This document shows positions 55,250 through 64,000 of a stretch of DNA of 64,000 bases, one piece after another (positions within the stretch are counted from its first letter, which is position 1; every line of letters begins with the position of its first letter). The position numbers and the translations under genes were made by a program. Source of the stretch: Pseudomonas frederiksbergensis. Its GTDB lineage: Bacteria; Pseudomonadota; Gammaproteobacteria; Pseudomonadales; Pseudomonadaceae. The notes under the pieces were generated by a model. That model ran no database searches. It saw only the letters and a list, made by a program, of their open reading frames with translations, and had not been told where the DNA came from. The stretch covers positions 248,001 through 312,000 of the forward strand of contig NZ_MOBP01000005.1 in assembly GCF_003732665.1 (NCBI RefSeq). The letters are read 5' to 3'.

Positions 55250-57151
55250 ATGCAGCGTTCCATTGCCACCGTTTCCTTGAGCGGCACCCTGCCGGAAAAA
55301 CTTGAAGCCATCGCCGCCGCCGGGTTCGACGGAGTGGAGATTTTCGAGAATGACCTGCTCTATTACGACGGCAGCCCCCGTGAAATCAGACAGATGTGCG
55401 CTGACCTCGGAATCGCCATCACCCTGTTTCAACCCTTTCGCGATTTCGAAGGTTGCCGCCGCGATCGCCTGCCGCGCAATCTGGAGCGGGCGGAGCGCAA
55501 GTTCGACCTGATGCAGGAACTGGGCACCGACCTGGTGCTGGTGTGCAGCAACGCGGCCGCCGATTCCATTGGCGATGAACAAATCCTGATCGATGACTTG
55601 CGCCTGCTGGCCGAACGGGCCGGTGCTCGTGGCTTGCGCATCGGCTATGAAGCACTGGCCTGGGGCCGGCATGTGAACACTTATCAACAGGTGTGGAACA
55701 TCGTGCGCCAGGGCGATCACCCGAGCCTCGGTGTGCTGCTCGACAGCTTTCACACGCTGTCGCTCAAGGGCGACCCCAGCGCCATCGCCGAGATTCCCGG
55801 CGACAAAATCTTCTTTGTGCAAATGGCCGACGCGCCGATCCTGGCCATGGATGTGCTGGAGTGGAGTCGGCATTTTCGCTGCTTCCCTGGCCAGGGCGAA
55901 TTCGATCTGGCGGGGTTCCTCGCGCCGATCATCAAGAGTGGCTACACCGGGCCGCTGTCCCTGGAAATCTTCAACGACGGCTTCCGCGCCGCGCCACCCC
56001 GGGCCAATGCCGCCGACGGTTTGCGCTCGTTGCTGTACCTGGAAGAGAAGACCCGCCAACGTCTGGCGCAGGAGGACAAGCCTGTGGCCAACGTCGATAT
56101 CCTGTTCGAGACGCCCAAGGCCAGCGCGTACAACGGCATCGAGTTTCTGGAGTTCGCCGTGGATGAAAGCCTCGGCGCCAAGCTGTCCCACTGGCTGGAA
56201 CGGCTGGGTTTCGTCAAGGCCGGGCAGCATCGTTCCAAGAGCGTCAGCCTGCTGCGCCAGGGTGATATCAACCTGATCCTCAACTCCGAACCGTACTCGT
56301 TCGCCCACAGTTTTTTCGAGGCCCACGGCCCGTCGCTGTGCGCCACTGCCGTGCGGGTCAACGACAGCGCCAGTGCCCTGGCCCGCGCCGTGGCCTACAA
56401 GGGCCAGCCTTATCGCGGACTGGTCGGCCCCAACGAACTGGAACTCGCCGCCGTGCGCGCACCGGACGGCAGCCTGATTTACCTGGTGGACCAGGACGCC
56501 GATGTCTACGGCACCGACTTCAACCTGCAACCGACCGCCACGGCCAGCGGCGGCCTCAAGCGCATCGATCACATGGCCATGGCGCTGCCGGCGGACAGCC
56601 TCGACAGTTGGGTGCTGTTCTATAAAAGCCTGCTGGATTTCGAGGCCGACGACGAGGTGGTGCTGCCCGATCCCTACGGTCTGGTGAAGAGCCGGGCGCT
56701 GCGTAGCCGGGACAGTTCGATCCGCTTGCCGCTGAACATTTCCGAAAACCGCAATACCGCGATCTCACACGCACTGTCGAGTTATCGCGGCTCCGGGGTG
56801 CATCACATCGCCTTCGACTGCGACGATATCTTCGCCGAAGTCAGCCGGGCGAAAGAGGCGGGGGTGCCGCTGCTGGATATCCCGCTCAACTACTACGATG
56901 ACCTGGCGGCAAGGTTTGATTTCGACGATGAGTTCCTCAGCGAGCTGGCGTACTTCAACGTGTTGTACGACCGCGATGCCCAAGGCGGCGAGTTGTTTCA
57001 CGTTTATACCGAACCGTTTGAAGGGCGTTTTTTCTTCGAGATTATCCAGCGCAAGCACGGTTACGCCGGTTACGGCGCGGCCAACGTCGCAGTGCGTCTG
57101 GCGGCCATGGCCAAGTCCCGAAGTGGTGCCGTACGTCAGGCAAAGTTGTAG
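55250..57151 (+). CDS. quiC1: 3-dehydroshikimate dehydratase fused to HPPD-like domain (QuiC1)
   Basis: 633 residues. The N-terminal TIM-barrel (about 1-285; FDGVEIFENDLLYYDGSP, GVLLDSFHTLSLKGDP, FVQMADAP, LSLEIFNDGF) resembles sugar isomerase-like dehydroshikimate dehydratases. It converts 3-dehydroshikimate to protocatechuate. The C-terminal half (about 300-620) repeats the vicinal oxygen chelate fold of 4-hydroxyphenylpyruvate dioxygenase, with HMAMALP, HHIAFDC and FFEIIQRKHGYAGYG. This fusion is known in Pseudomonas. The TetR and aro genes follow. Confidence 0.9.
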   Translation: MQRSIATVSLSGTLPEKLEAIAAAGFDGVEIFENDLLYYDGSPREIRQMCADLGIAITLFQPFRDFEGCRRDRLPRNLERAERKFDLMQELGTDLVLVCSNAAADSIGDEQILIDDLRLLAERAGARGLRIGYEALAWGRHVNTYQQVWNIVRQGDHPSLGVLLDSFHTLSLKGDPSAIAEIPGDKIFFVQMADAPILAMDVLEWSRHFRCFPGQGEFDLAGFLAPIIKSGYTGPLSLEIFNDGFRAAPPRANAADGLRSLLYLEEKTRQRLAQEDKPVANVDILFETPKASAYNGIEFLEFAVDESLGAKLSHWLERLGFVKAGQHRSKSVSLLRQGDINLILNSEPYSFAHSFFEAHGPSLCATAVRVNDSASALARAVAYKGQPYRGLVGPNELELAAVRAPDGSLIYLVDQDADVYGTDFNLQPTATASGGLKRIDHMAMALPADSLDSWVLFYKSLLDFEADDEVVLPDPYGLVKSRALRSRDSSIRLPLNISENRNTAISHALSSYRGSGVHHIAFDCDDIFAEVSRAKEAGVPLLDIPLNYYDDLAARFDFDDEFLSELAYFNVLYDRDAQGGELFHVYTEPFEGRFFFEIIQRKHGYAGYGAANVAVRLAAMAKSRSGAVRQAKL

Positions 57152-57253
57152 GAAAATCGTAAACACGGGGTTAAACGGCGGCCGCGCAGCTTCCTTCACT
57201 GTGCGGCGCGGCCCATAATCGCCAGCCTGTGCAGTGATGGCCGTGAGCCCGCA

Positions 57254-57931
57254 ATGACAATAACTTCAGAACTCTCCGTAGCCCCCGACGAACCGCTTGT
57301 GGAGCCTCGCAAGAGTCGCAAGAACAACCCGGAAAAGACCCGCGAAAACATCCTGCAAGAGGCGATTGTCGAGTTCGTCCAGCAAGGGCTTTCCGGCGCC
57401 CGCGTCGATGCGATTGCAGAGCGCATTCACACTTCCAAACGCATGATCTATTACTACTTCGGCAGTAAGGAGCAGCTGTATGTCGAAGTGCTGGAAAAAC
57501 TCTACGGCGATATTCGCAGCACGGAAAACCGTCTGCACCTGGCCGAACTGGCGCCGATGGAAGCGATTCGGCGGCTGGTGGAGTTCACCTTCGATCACCA
57601 TGACCGCAACGTCGATTTCGTGCGCATCGTCAGCATCGAGAACATCCACAACGCCGAGTACGTGAAACGCTCCGAGGCGATCCGGGCGATGAACAACACC
57701 ATCCTCGATTCACTGGGCGAGATCTTGCGTCGCGGCGTGGAAGAGGGGGTGTTCCGGGCGGGCCTGGAGCCACTGGATGTACATTTGTTGATCAGTTCGT
57801 TCTGCTTCTACCGCGTGTCGAACCGACACACGTTGGGGGAAATTTTCCAGGTGGATTTGCCGGATGAAAGCGTCAAGCAGCGTCATCGGACGATGATTTG
57901 CGAGTCGGTTTTGCGGTATTTGCAGGCCTGA
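57254..57931 (+). CDS. TetR-family regulator of quinate cluster
   Basis: 225 residues. An N-terminal basic arm (RKSRKNNPEKTRENILQEA) is followed by the TetR HTH (SGARVDAIAERIHTSKRMIYYYFGSKEQLYVEVL) and a ligand-binding helical domain. It lies 102 bp after quiC1 and ahead of the convergent aroE-like gene, so control of dehydroshikimate catabolism is likely. The effector is unknown. Confidence 0.87.
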   Translation: MTITSELSVAPDEPLVEPRKSRKNNPEKTRENILQEAIVEFVQQGLSGARVDAIAERIHTSKRMIYYYFGSKEQLYVEVLEKLYGDIRSTENRLHLAELAPMEAIRRLVEFTFDHHDRNVDFVRIVSIENIHNAEYVKRSEAIRAMNNTILDSLGEILRRGVEEGVFRAGLEPLDVHLLISSFCFYRVSNRHTLGEIFQVDLPDESVKQRHRTMICESVLRYLQA

Positions 57932-57988
57932 CCTGTGGCGAGGGGGCTTGCCCCCGTTGGGCTGCGAAGCAGCCCCCCTCCCGGTCTA

Positions 57989-58843
57989 TCACCCATTCAA
58001 ACTCTGAAAATGCGCCAACATCCGCTGCGCATCCGGCACCACCCCGCTAAACAATTCAAACGCCTTCACCGCCTGAAACACCGCCATGGTCCCGCCGTCG
58101 AGCGTCCGGCAACCCAAGGCCCGGGCGTTGCGCAGCAGTTCGGTTTCCAGCGGAAAATACACAATCTCCGCCACCCACAATTCACTCCTCAGCAACTCCA
58201 GCGGCACTGGCATGCCCGGCAATTTTTTCATGCCCATGGGTGTGGTGTTCACCAGGCCATCGGCCACTGCCAGGGCGCTCTCCAGAACATGCCCGACCAC
58301 GGCCCGGCCCGCGCCGAAATGCTGATTGAGGTTGTTGGCCAGCGCCAGCGCACGACTGCCGTCCACGTCGAAAATACTCAACTGCCGTACGCCTTCGCTG
58401 AGCAACGCGTGGGCCACCGCCGCGCCTGCGCCGCCCGCGCCCATTTGGACGACGCGTTCGCGGGCAACGTCCTGCAAGCCCCGGCGAAAACCTTCGGCAA
58501 AACCCAGGCAATCGGTGTTGTGGCCGATGCGTTTTCCGTCCTTGAGCACCACGGTGTTCACCGCGCCGATGCCCCGGGCTTGCGGGGACAGTTCGTCGAG
58601 CAGCGGGATGATCGCCTGCTTGCACGGGAAGGTAATGTTCAGCCCGGTAAAGTTCATGCGCTCGGCGGCCATCAGCAGGTCGGGCAGGGCATTGACGTCG
58701 AGCTGCAATGGGTCGAGGTCGATCAGGCGATAGAGATAACGCAGGCCTTGGGCATCCCCTTCATGCTCGTGCAGCGCCGGCGTGCGCGAGGCCTGGATGC
58801 CGGCGCCGATCAGCCCGGCCAGTACAACGTTGTTCTGGGACAT
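57989..58843 (-). CDS. Shikimate/quinate dehydrogenase, AroE family
   Basis: 284 residues. Substrate-binding FTGLNITFPCKQAIIP with the catalytic Lys, GAVNTVV, HNTDCLGFAEGF with the Asp, and nucleotide-binding VQMGAGGAGAAVAHAL (GxGGAG). Start at MSQNNVVLAG (58843). Its place beside aroQ and quiC1 suggests a catabolic paralogue (quinate or shikimate oxidation) rather than the housekeeping aroE. Just 5 bp separate it from aroQ, so the two are co-translated. Confidence 0.87.
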   Translation of the reverse strand: MSQNNVVLAGLIGAGIQASRTPALHEHEGDAQGLRYLYRLIDLDPLQLDVNALPDLLMAAERMNFTGLNITFPCKQAIIPLLDELSPQARGIGAVNTVVLKDGKRIGHNTDCLGFAEGFRRGLQDVARERVVQMGAGGAGAAVAHALLSEGVRQLSIFDVDGSRALALANNLNQHFGAGRAVVGHVLESALAVADGLVNTTPMGMKKLPGMPVPLELLRSELWVAEIVYFPLETELLRNARALGCRTLDGGTMAVFQAVKAFELFSGVVPDAQRMLAHFQSLNG

Positions 58844-58848
58844 TGTGC

Positions 58849-59289
58849 TCACCCCTGCAAACGATGACTGAAATGCTCCAGCGCCAGACGATAGCCGTGG
58901 CTGCCGAAACCGGCCATCACCGCCGTGGCAATGGCCGAAACAAACGAGTGGTGACGGAACGGTTCGCGGGCGTGGACGTTGGACAGGTGCACTTCGATCA
59001 CCGGCAACTCGCTGGCCACCAACGCATCGCGGATCGCCACGGAGGTGTGAGTCCACGCCGCCGGGTTGATCACGATTGCGGCGCAACGGCCGCGAGCGGC
59101 GTGAATCCAGTCGAGCAATTCGCCTTCGTGATTGGTCTGGCGAAACTCCACCGCCAGGCCGAATTCCTCGGCGGCACGACCGCACAATGCGGAAATGTCG
59201 GCCAGGGTTTCGTGGCCGTAGGTCGCCGGCTCACGGGTGCCAAGCAGGTTCAGGTTCGGGCCGTTGAGCACCAGAACGATAGGGGGCAT
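58849..59289 (-). CDS. aroQ: Type II 3-dehydroquinate dehydratase
   Basis: 146 residues: [21 protein letters not shown] holds the flexible-loop Arg and Tyr, [33 protein letters not shown] with catalytic Asn/His region, and [18 protein letters not shown]. It interconverts 3-dehydroquinate and 3-dehydroshikimate, here feeding QuiC1. First of the two-gene aroQ-aroE-like operon. Confidence 0.93.
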   Translation of the reverse strand: MPPIVLVLNGPNLNLLGTREPATYGHETLADISALCGRAAEEFGLAVEFRQTNHEGELLDWIHAARGRCAAIVINPAAWTHTSVAIRDALVASELPVIEVHLSNVHAREPFRHHSFVSAIATAVMAGFGSHGYRLALEHFSHRLQG

Positions 59290-59423
59290 CGGGTTTCTCC
59301 ACTTATTGTTTTTGGCTTTGGCTGAGGGTTTCAGCCTGTGGAGATAAATTGTACTAGCCGGTTACTTTGGTCAATTGAAGAGGTGGTGGGGCGGGTTTTT
59401 GTGTTCGGTGATCGGACAAAATC

Positions 59424-59498
59424 AAAAGATCGCAGCCTTCGGCAGCTCCTACAGGGCGCGCGTTTACCTGTAGGAGCTGCCGAAGGCTGCGATCTTTT
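59424..59498. repeat. Inverted repeat at lysR end
   Basis: Arms of 31 bp (59424-59454 and 59468-59498) containing GATCGCAGCCTTCGGCAGC. It overlaps the stop codon side of the LysR gene and probably ends its transcript. Confidence 0.75.
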
Positions 59499-60409
59499 CA
59501 GCGCGGCAAATGCTCGACCAGAAAATCAATGAACGCCCGCAACCGCAACGGCACATGCCGGCTCTGCGGATAGAGCAAGGTGAAAGGCCGGGAGCGCCCG
59601 CCATACGGCTTGAGCACCTCCACCAATGAGCCATCGGCCAATTCGTTTTCGACAATGAAGCGATAGGTCTGAAACAACCCCGCACCGTGTTTCGCCAGGG
59701 TCACGCCACCCAGCACATCGTCGGAACAACTGAGATTTCCGTCGGCGAGAATCTCCAACGGCACGCCGTTGTCATTGAACAACCAGGCAATCCGCCGCCC
59801 GCTGCTGGGCAGTTCGTACTGGATGCATTCGTGCTGCTGAAGATCGTCCAGGGTTTGCGGCACCCCGGCACGCTTCAGGTAATCGGGGCTGGCGATCATC
59901 ACCAGTGCCGCGTCTTCCAGATGCCGCGCAATCAGACCGGAATCCGGAATGGCCCGCACACGAATCGCCATGTCATAGCCTTCGCCGACGAAATCGATGT
60001 TGCGATTGCTGATATGCGCCTCGACCTTCACCGCCGGAAACCGCGCACGAAACGCCGGCAGCAACGGCAGGATCCGGTGATGGGCATAGGTCGTGGGAAT
60101 ACTGATGCGCAAGGTGCCGGACGGTTCCTGCTGCTGGCCCATGATCTCGCGCTGAGCCTCGACCAACTGTGCCAGCGCCTGACGGCACTTCTCGTAATAA
60201 CGGCGACCACTGTCGGTCAACTTGACGCTGCGGGTGGTGCGCGCAAACAACCGCACCGCCAAGCGCTCCTCCATCCGCGACACCGACCGGCTCACCGCCG
60301 CCGGAGTGACCCCGGCCACCAGCGCGGCGGCGGTAAAACTCCCGGCCTCGGCGGCGAGGCAGAACAGTTCGATGCTACCGAGCTGAAGATCGTCGAAGTG
60401 TCGTTGCAT
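59498..60409 (-). CDS. LysR-family regulator
   Basis: 303 residues. N-terminal winged HTH (ELFCLAAEAGSFTAAALVAGVTPAAVSRSVSRMEERLAVRLF), then a periplasmic-binding-like effector domain (LRISIPTTYAHHRILPLLPAFRARFP, VGEGYDMAIRVRAIPDSG). It is not next to an obvious divergent target; the 240 bp upstream (60410-60650) hold no gene I can support. Confidence 0.88.
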   Translation of the reverse strand: MQRHFDDLQLGSIELFCLAAEAGSFTAAALVAGVTPAAVSRSVSRMEERLAVRLFARTTRSVKLTDSGRRYYEKCRQALAQLVEAQREIMGQQQEPSGTLRISIPTTYAHHRILPLLPAFRARFPAVKVEAHISNRNIDFVGEGYDMAIRVRAIPDSGLIARHLEDAALVMIASPDYLKRAGVPQTLDDLQQHECIQYELPSSGRRIAWLFNDNGVPLEILADGNLSCSDDVLGGVTLAKHGAGLFQTYRFIVENELADGSLVEVLKPYGGRSRPFTLLYPQSRHVPLRLRAFIDFLVEHLPR

Positions 60410-60650
60410 GATTGGTTACGCCGGGGATCAGATGAAGGCTGGAGCTCTGTATTTATCAAATGCCTGCGCATTAATACAGCGTGTTACTGCGAAAGGTTTG
60501 TTTACCATTTTTCGGCGTCGTGGGCAGGGCACGCATGGTCTCGAAAGCTAGGCTCAGTTCAGGTGGCTGATTCGGAGAGTCAGTGCCAGTTATCGGAATT
60601 TCAAGGAATGTTGAGCCTTACGGCTTATTAAACCTAACGGATGGGTTAGC

Positions 60651-61079
60651 ATGAGATTGTTCAGCTACAAAGGGTTTTCGATGTTGATCAACTTGCGTGA
60701 CGAACACTGCCCGCCGCACACCCATGTGGACGGCGGGACATGGAGCGCGCGTTTCAAGTTCAGCTTTTGACACAACGGTGTCGAGCTTTGGGATGTTGTT
60801 CCGCATTCACGCCGGCCACCTGGCGCCGTGCTTGAGGGCTTGCGTTACGGACTCAGGCAACCTGCACACCTGCGCCGTGCGCGCAGTATTTGGTGGGACA
60901 AATTGCAAACGGCATGCCTCGACAATCAGCTTTGGGATTCGCAGGACAACGAAGTCGTGGTGATGAAAAGGATCACAAGCACAACCTACGTGATTGGTTC
61001 AGCGTGTTACGAGCCCGATAAGAACAAGACCCTACTGGCCCTGATCGGCGCGCCGGAGGGTGTGGAGATCGAATTATGA
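60651..61079 (+). pseudogene. DUF4160-like gene interrupted by in-frame TGA
   Basis: A frame of 142 codons: MLINLRDEHCPPHTHVDG gives the PPH-HV motif of DUF4160. A TGA at 60768-60770 (codon 40) splits it, after which the same frame continues HNGVELWDVVP and so on to 61079, ending in a 4-bp overlap with the DUF2442 gene. A Trp codon (TGG) is the likely ancestral codon, since the reading on either side is seamless. The role of the DUF4160/DUF2442 pair is unknown; toxin-antitoxin has been suggested. Confidence 0.65.
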
Positions 61080-61522
61080 AAACGGTTAAGGCAAAACTGC
61101 TGGTCGATCGGCCAGTGACTGAAGCAGTGCTGGACGAGGCGATTGAGCGGGGGCGGCTGCGCCATAAAAGTGGTGTGCAGGCGACAGCGGTGACGTTTCA
61201 GGAGGGATGCCTTACGATCCGCTTCGAAGATGGCACTGGCGTGTTACTGCCCGTGAAGCACTACCCGGAATTTGATGGTTTTGAAGCCAAGGATTATGCC
61301 GATCTGAAAGTAGGCCTCTCCGGCACTGCTCTGTGCAATGAAGAAAAGGACCTGCACGTCTCCATCGCCGGGATGATTTCCGTCAGCAAGCCCCTGATGA
61401 ATATGGCCGCTTCGGTCATCTCCTCGCGCAATGGCCGGCAAAGCAGCGCCGCGAAGGCTGAAGCTGCCCGGGCTAACGGTAAAAAGGGCGGTCGCCCGCG
61501 CAAGGTCGAAGTCATCCCGTAA
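61076..61522 (+). CDS. DUF2442-domain protein
   Basis: 148 residues: GCLTIRFEDGTGVLLPVKHYPEFDGF is the DUF2442 core (small beta domain). The tail is basic (AKAEAARANGKKGGRPRKVEV), suggesting nucleic-acid binding. It overlaps the preceding DUF4160-like frame by 4 bp. Such pairs resemble small toxin-antitoxin modules; here the partner is broken. Confidence 0.75.
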   Translation: MKTVKAKLLVDRPVTEAVLDEAIERGRLRHKSGVQATAVTFQEGCLTIRFEDGTGVLLPVKHYPEFDGFEAKDYADLKVGLSGTALCNEEKDLHVSIAGMISVSKPLMNMAASVISSRNGRQSSAAKAEAARANGKKGGRPRKVEVIP

Positions 61523-61531
61523 ACAACACCC

Positions 61532-61558
61532 ACAAAAAAGCCGTCATCAAGACGGCTG
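61532..61558 (-). terminator. Rho-independent terminator of trmA
   Basis: On the minus strand AGCCGTC, TTGA, GACGGCT followed by TTTTTTG. It closes the purine permease-trmA transcript; on the plus strand it may also slow the DUF2442 transcript. Confidence 0.8.
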
Positions 61559-61579
61559 ATTTGTATCTGGCACCCGCAA

Positions 61580-62659
61580 TCACCGCCGGGTCAACAACAC
61601 CCCGGATTCCATGTGATGGGTCCACGGAAACTGGTCAAACATCGCACATTGGGTAATGCGGTGAGTGTCGTGCAACTGGGCGATGTTGGCCGCCAGGGTT
61701 TCCGGGTTGCAGGAGATGTACAGGATGTTGTCGAAGCGGCGGGTCAGTTCGCAGGTGTCCGGGTCCATGCCGGCGCGGGGCGGGTCGACGAACACGCTGC
61801 CGAACTCGTAGCTCTTGAGGTCGATGCCGTGCAGGCGGCGGAACGGTCGCACTTCGTTCAGGGCTTCGGTCAGCTCTTCGGCGGACAGGCGCACCAGGGT
61901 GACGTTATCCACCGCGTTTTCGCTGAGGTTGCTCAGCGCTGCATTGACCGAGCTCTTGCTGATTTCGGTGGCCAGTGCTTTGCGCGCGCGGGTGGCCAGG
62001 GGCAGGGTGAAGTTGCCGTTGCCGCAATACAATTCCAGCAGATCGTCGGTGCGATCGCCCATGGCGTCGTAAGCCCAGTTCAGCATTTTCTGGTTCACGG
62101 TGCCGTTGGGCTGGGTGAATGCGCCTTCCGGTTGGCGGTAGCTGAAGGTGCGGCCGCCGACGTCGAATTGCTCGACCACGTAGTCCTTTCCGATGACTTC
62201 GCGCTTGCCCTTGGAGCGACCGATGATGCTGACGTTCAGGTCTGCCGCCAGTTTCGACGCGGCGGTGTGCCAGTGTTCGTCCAGGGGACGGTGGTAGCAC
62301 AGGGTGATCATCGCATCGCCGGCCAGGGTGGTCAGGAACTCCACCTGGAACAGCTTGTGGCTCAGGGCCGCGCTCGCTTGCCACGCTGCCTTGAGCTTGG
62401 GCATCAGCTCATTGATGCGCAGGCTGGCGATCGGGAACTCTTCGATCAGGATCGGCGTGCGTTTGTCATCCTGGGCAAACATCGCGTAGTGACGGTCGCC
62501 GCCTTCGCGCCACAGGCGAAACTCCGCACGCAGGCGGAAGTTTTGCAGCGGCGAGTCGAACACTTCAGGTTCTGGCGCACCGAACGGGGCCAGCAGGTCA
62601 CGCAAGCGCGTGACCTTTTCTTCGAGCTGTACGGCGTAGGCCTGGGAATCAAAAGTCAT
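61580..62659 (-). CDS. trmA: tRNA (uracil-5-)-methyltransferase
   Basis: 359 residues of the SAM-dependent enzyme making 5-methyluridine-54 in the T loop of tRNAs. SAM site [16 protein letters not shown], motif [11 protein letters not shown], catalytic Cys in [15 protein letters not shown], and the C-terminal [18 protein letters not shown] of TrmA. Start at MTFDSQAYA, overlapping the permease stop by 4 bp (ATGA). Confidence 0.95.
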   Translation of the reverse strand: MTFDSQAYAVQLEEKVTRLRDLLAPFGAPEPEVFDSPLQNFRLRAEFRLWREGGDRHYAMFAQDDKRTPILIEEFPIASLRINELMPKLKAAWQASAALSHKLFQVEFLTTLAGDAMITLCYHRPLDEHWHTAASKLAADLNVSIIGRSKGKREVIGKDYVVEQFDVGGRTFSYRQPEGAFTQPNGTVNQKMLNWAYDAMGDRTDDLLELYCGNGNFTLPLATRARKALATEISKSSVNAALSNLSENAVDNVTLVRLSAEELTEALNEVRPFRRLHGIDLKSYEFGSVFVDPPRAGMDPDTCELTRRFDNILYISCNPETLAANIAQLHDTHRITQCAMFDQFPWTHHMESGVLLTRR

Positions 62660-63951
62660 GCGTTGAACCAACCCAACTTGATCACAAACAGAATCGACAG
62701 AATCACCAGCGCCGGGTTCAGCTCACGGGCACGTCCGGACAGCAACTTGATCACGGTCCAGGCAATGAACCCGAAGGCAATGCCGTTGGCGATGGAATAG
62801 GTGAACGGCATGGCCAGGGCGGTGACCACGACCGGTGCGGCGACGGTGATGTCGTCCCAGTCTATTTCCGCCAGGCCGGATGTCATCAGTACGGCGACGA
62901 ACAGCAGCGCCGGTGCTGTGGCAAACGCCGGAACGCTGGCGGCCAGTGGCGAGAAGAACAGCGCCAGCAGGAACAGGATCGCGACCACGATGGCGGTCAA
63001 ACCCGTGCGGCCACCGGCGCTCACGCCAGCGGCGGATTCGATGTAACTCGTCGTAGTCGAAGTGCCCAGCAGCGAACCGGCCATGGCCGCGGTGCTGTCG
63101 GCGATCAGGGCCCGGCCCATTTTCGGCATGTGGCCGTCCTTGCCCATCAGGCCGGCGCGCTTGGCGACGCCGATCAGAGTGCCGGAGTTGTCGAACAGGT
63201 CAACGAACAGGAAGGCGAAGATCACGCTGACCAGACCGATGTCCAGGGCGCCCTTGATGTCCAGTTGCAGGAAGGTCGGGGCCAGGGACGGTGGCATCGA
63301 CATCACGCCGCCGAACGCGGTGAAGCCCATCACGATGGAAACAATGGTCACCACCAGGATGCCGATCAGTACCGCGCCGCGAACCTTCAGGGCTTCGAGG
63401 GCGACGATCAAGGCAAAACCGAGGGTCGCGAGGATCGGTGCCGGTTGTTTCAGGTCACCGAGGCCGACCATGGTCGCCGGGTTGCTGACCACGATGCCGG
63501 CGTTGTGCAGGGCGATCAGCGCCAGGAACAGGCCGATACCGGCGGCGATCGCCGAGCGCAGGGGCAGCGGGATGCTATTGATGATCCATTCACGGATGCG
63601 GAAGATCGACAGCAGGAAGAAGCACACGGCCGAAATGAACACCGCGCCCAGCGCCACTTGCCAGGTATGGCCCATGTGCAGGACCACGGTGTAGGTGAAA
63701 AAGGCGTTCAGGCCCATGCCCGGCGCGAGGGCGATCGGGTAGTTGGCGATCAGGCCCATCACCGTCGAGCCGAAGGCCGCGGCCAGGCACGTGGCGACAA
63801 ACACCGCGCCCTTGTCCATGCCGGTCTCGCCGAGGATGCTCGGGTTGACGAACAGAATGTAGGCCATGGCCAGGAAGGTCGTGACGCCCGCAAGAATCTC
63901 GGTGCGCACATTGGTGTTGTGTGCCTTGAGTTGAAACAGCCTTTCCAGCAT
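62656..63951 (-). CDS. NCS2-family purine (adenine/guanine/hypoxanthine) permease
   Basis: 431 residues, about 13 hydrophobic helices. AzgA/GhxP-type signatures: [24 protein letters not shown] at the start, [33 protein letters not shown], and [22 protein letters not shown]. It imports purine bases by proton symport. Start at [15 protein letters not shown] (63951). Its stop overlaps the trmA start, giving a two-gene operon. Confidence 0.92.
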   Translation of the reverse strand: MLERLFQLKAHNTNVRTEILAGVTTFLAMAYILFVNPSILGETGMDKGAVFVATCLAAAFGSTVMGLIANYPIALAPGMGLNAFFTYTVVLHMGHTWQVALGAVFISAVCFFLLSIFRIREWIINSIPLPLRSAIAAGIGLFLALIALHNAGIVVSNPATMVGLGDLKQPAPILATLGFALIVALEALKVRGAVLIGILVVTIVSIVMGFTAFGGVMSMPPSLAPTFLQLDIKGALDIGLVSVIFAFLFVDLFDNSGTLIGVAKRAGLMGKDGHMPKMGRALIADSTAAMAGSLLGTSTTTSYIESAAGVSAGGRTGLTAIVVAILFLLALFFSPLAASVPAFATAPALLFVAVLMTSGLAEIDWDDITVAAPVVVTALAMPFTYSIANGIAFGFIAWTVIKLLSGRARELNPALVILSILFVIKLGWFNA

Positions 63952-64000
63952 GTCTGCTCCCCGTGGCGCGCAGTGCGCCGTGAATGTATCGACCTCAACA

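Noticed and set aside
61613..62800. Plus-strand frame of 395 codons opposite trmA
   Set aside because: Antisense shadow of trmA; composition is typical of reversed GC-rich coding DNA.

Overview
The window is chromosomal DNA of a Pseudomonas, most likely of the P. fluorescens group. The flanks hold ordinary Pseudomonas genes with GC-rich codon use: a yedA-like exporter, rhlE-type helicase, tesB, a quinate/dehydroshikimate cluster with a quiC1-type fusion, trmA and an NCS2 purine permease. The spaces between them carry REP-type hairpins typical of this group. No rRNA, tRNA or CRISPR array was seen.

From about 2757 to 44772 the chromosome is interrupted by a 42-kb genomic island. At its right end an overlapping four-gene operon on the minus strand encodes three different tyrosine recombinases and a small helical protein. 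This is the ginABCD signature of the mobile islands called GInts. The island sits in the 3' part of a BaiN/TIGR03862-type flavoprotein gene. The last ~34 codons of that gene are stranded at 2656-2757, and the rest lies at 44745-45908 with an 8-residue replacement tail. The island carries its own intact but divergent copy of the same flavoprotein gene (3331-4578), so it seems to bring a replacement for the gene it breaks. REP hairpins occur on both sides of the island but were not seen inside it. The island instead carries its own degenerate palindromic repeat family between 14 and 26 kb.

Cargo from left to right: (1) the replacement flavoprotein gene, bracketed by two related 61-bp repeats; (2) a defence block with a DEDDh exonuclease, a two-gene CBASS (CD-NTase with AGS-C sensor plus a SLATT-like membrane effector), a large protein with a PD-(D/E)xK-like domain, and a class 2 OLD nuclease/UvrD helicase pair (Gabija-like) whose nuclease gene has an in-frame TGA; (3) IS remnants, an internally deleted IS21 element next to an IS1182-family fragment; (4) a stretch of small genes: an RNase H-like unknown, a Fic module, two HEPN-type proteins, a histidine kinase with two stand-alone receivers and a lipoprotein; (5) a winged-helix/nuclease-like protein, a zinc-binding fragment and an XRE regulator divergent from an unknown gene across a perfect-armed palindrome; (6) a type VI secretion module of VgrG, Tle4-like lipase, Tli4-like immunity protein, small membrane protein and PAAR, followed by a zinc-ribbon repeat protein; (7) ginDCBA.

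The right flank continues with a histone-deacetylase-family gene, GNAT, tesB-HAD, an alpha/beta hydrolase, tandem zinc metallopeptidases, a DMT permease, the quinate/shikimate genes (MFS, quiC1, TetR, aroE-like, aroQ, LysR), a broken DUF4160-like gene with its DUF2442 partner, trmA and the purine permease. The island therefore combines anti-phage defence with interbacterial competition on a site-specific element. All family assignments rest on motifs read by eye, without database searches.
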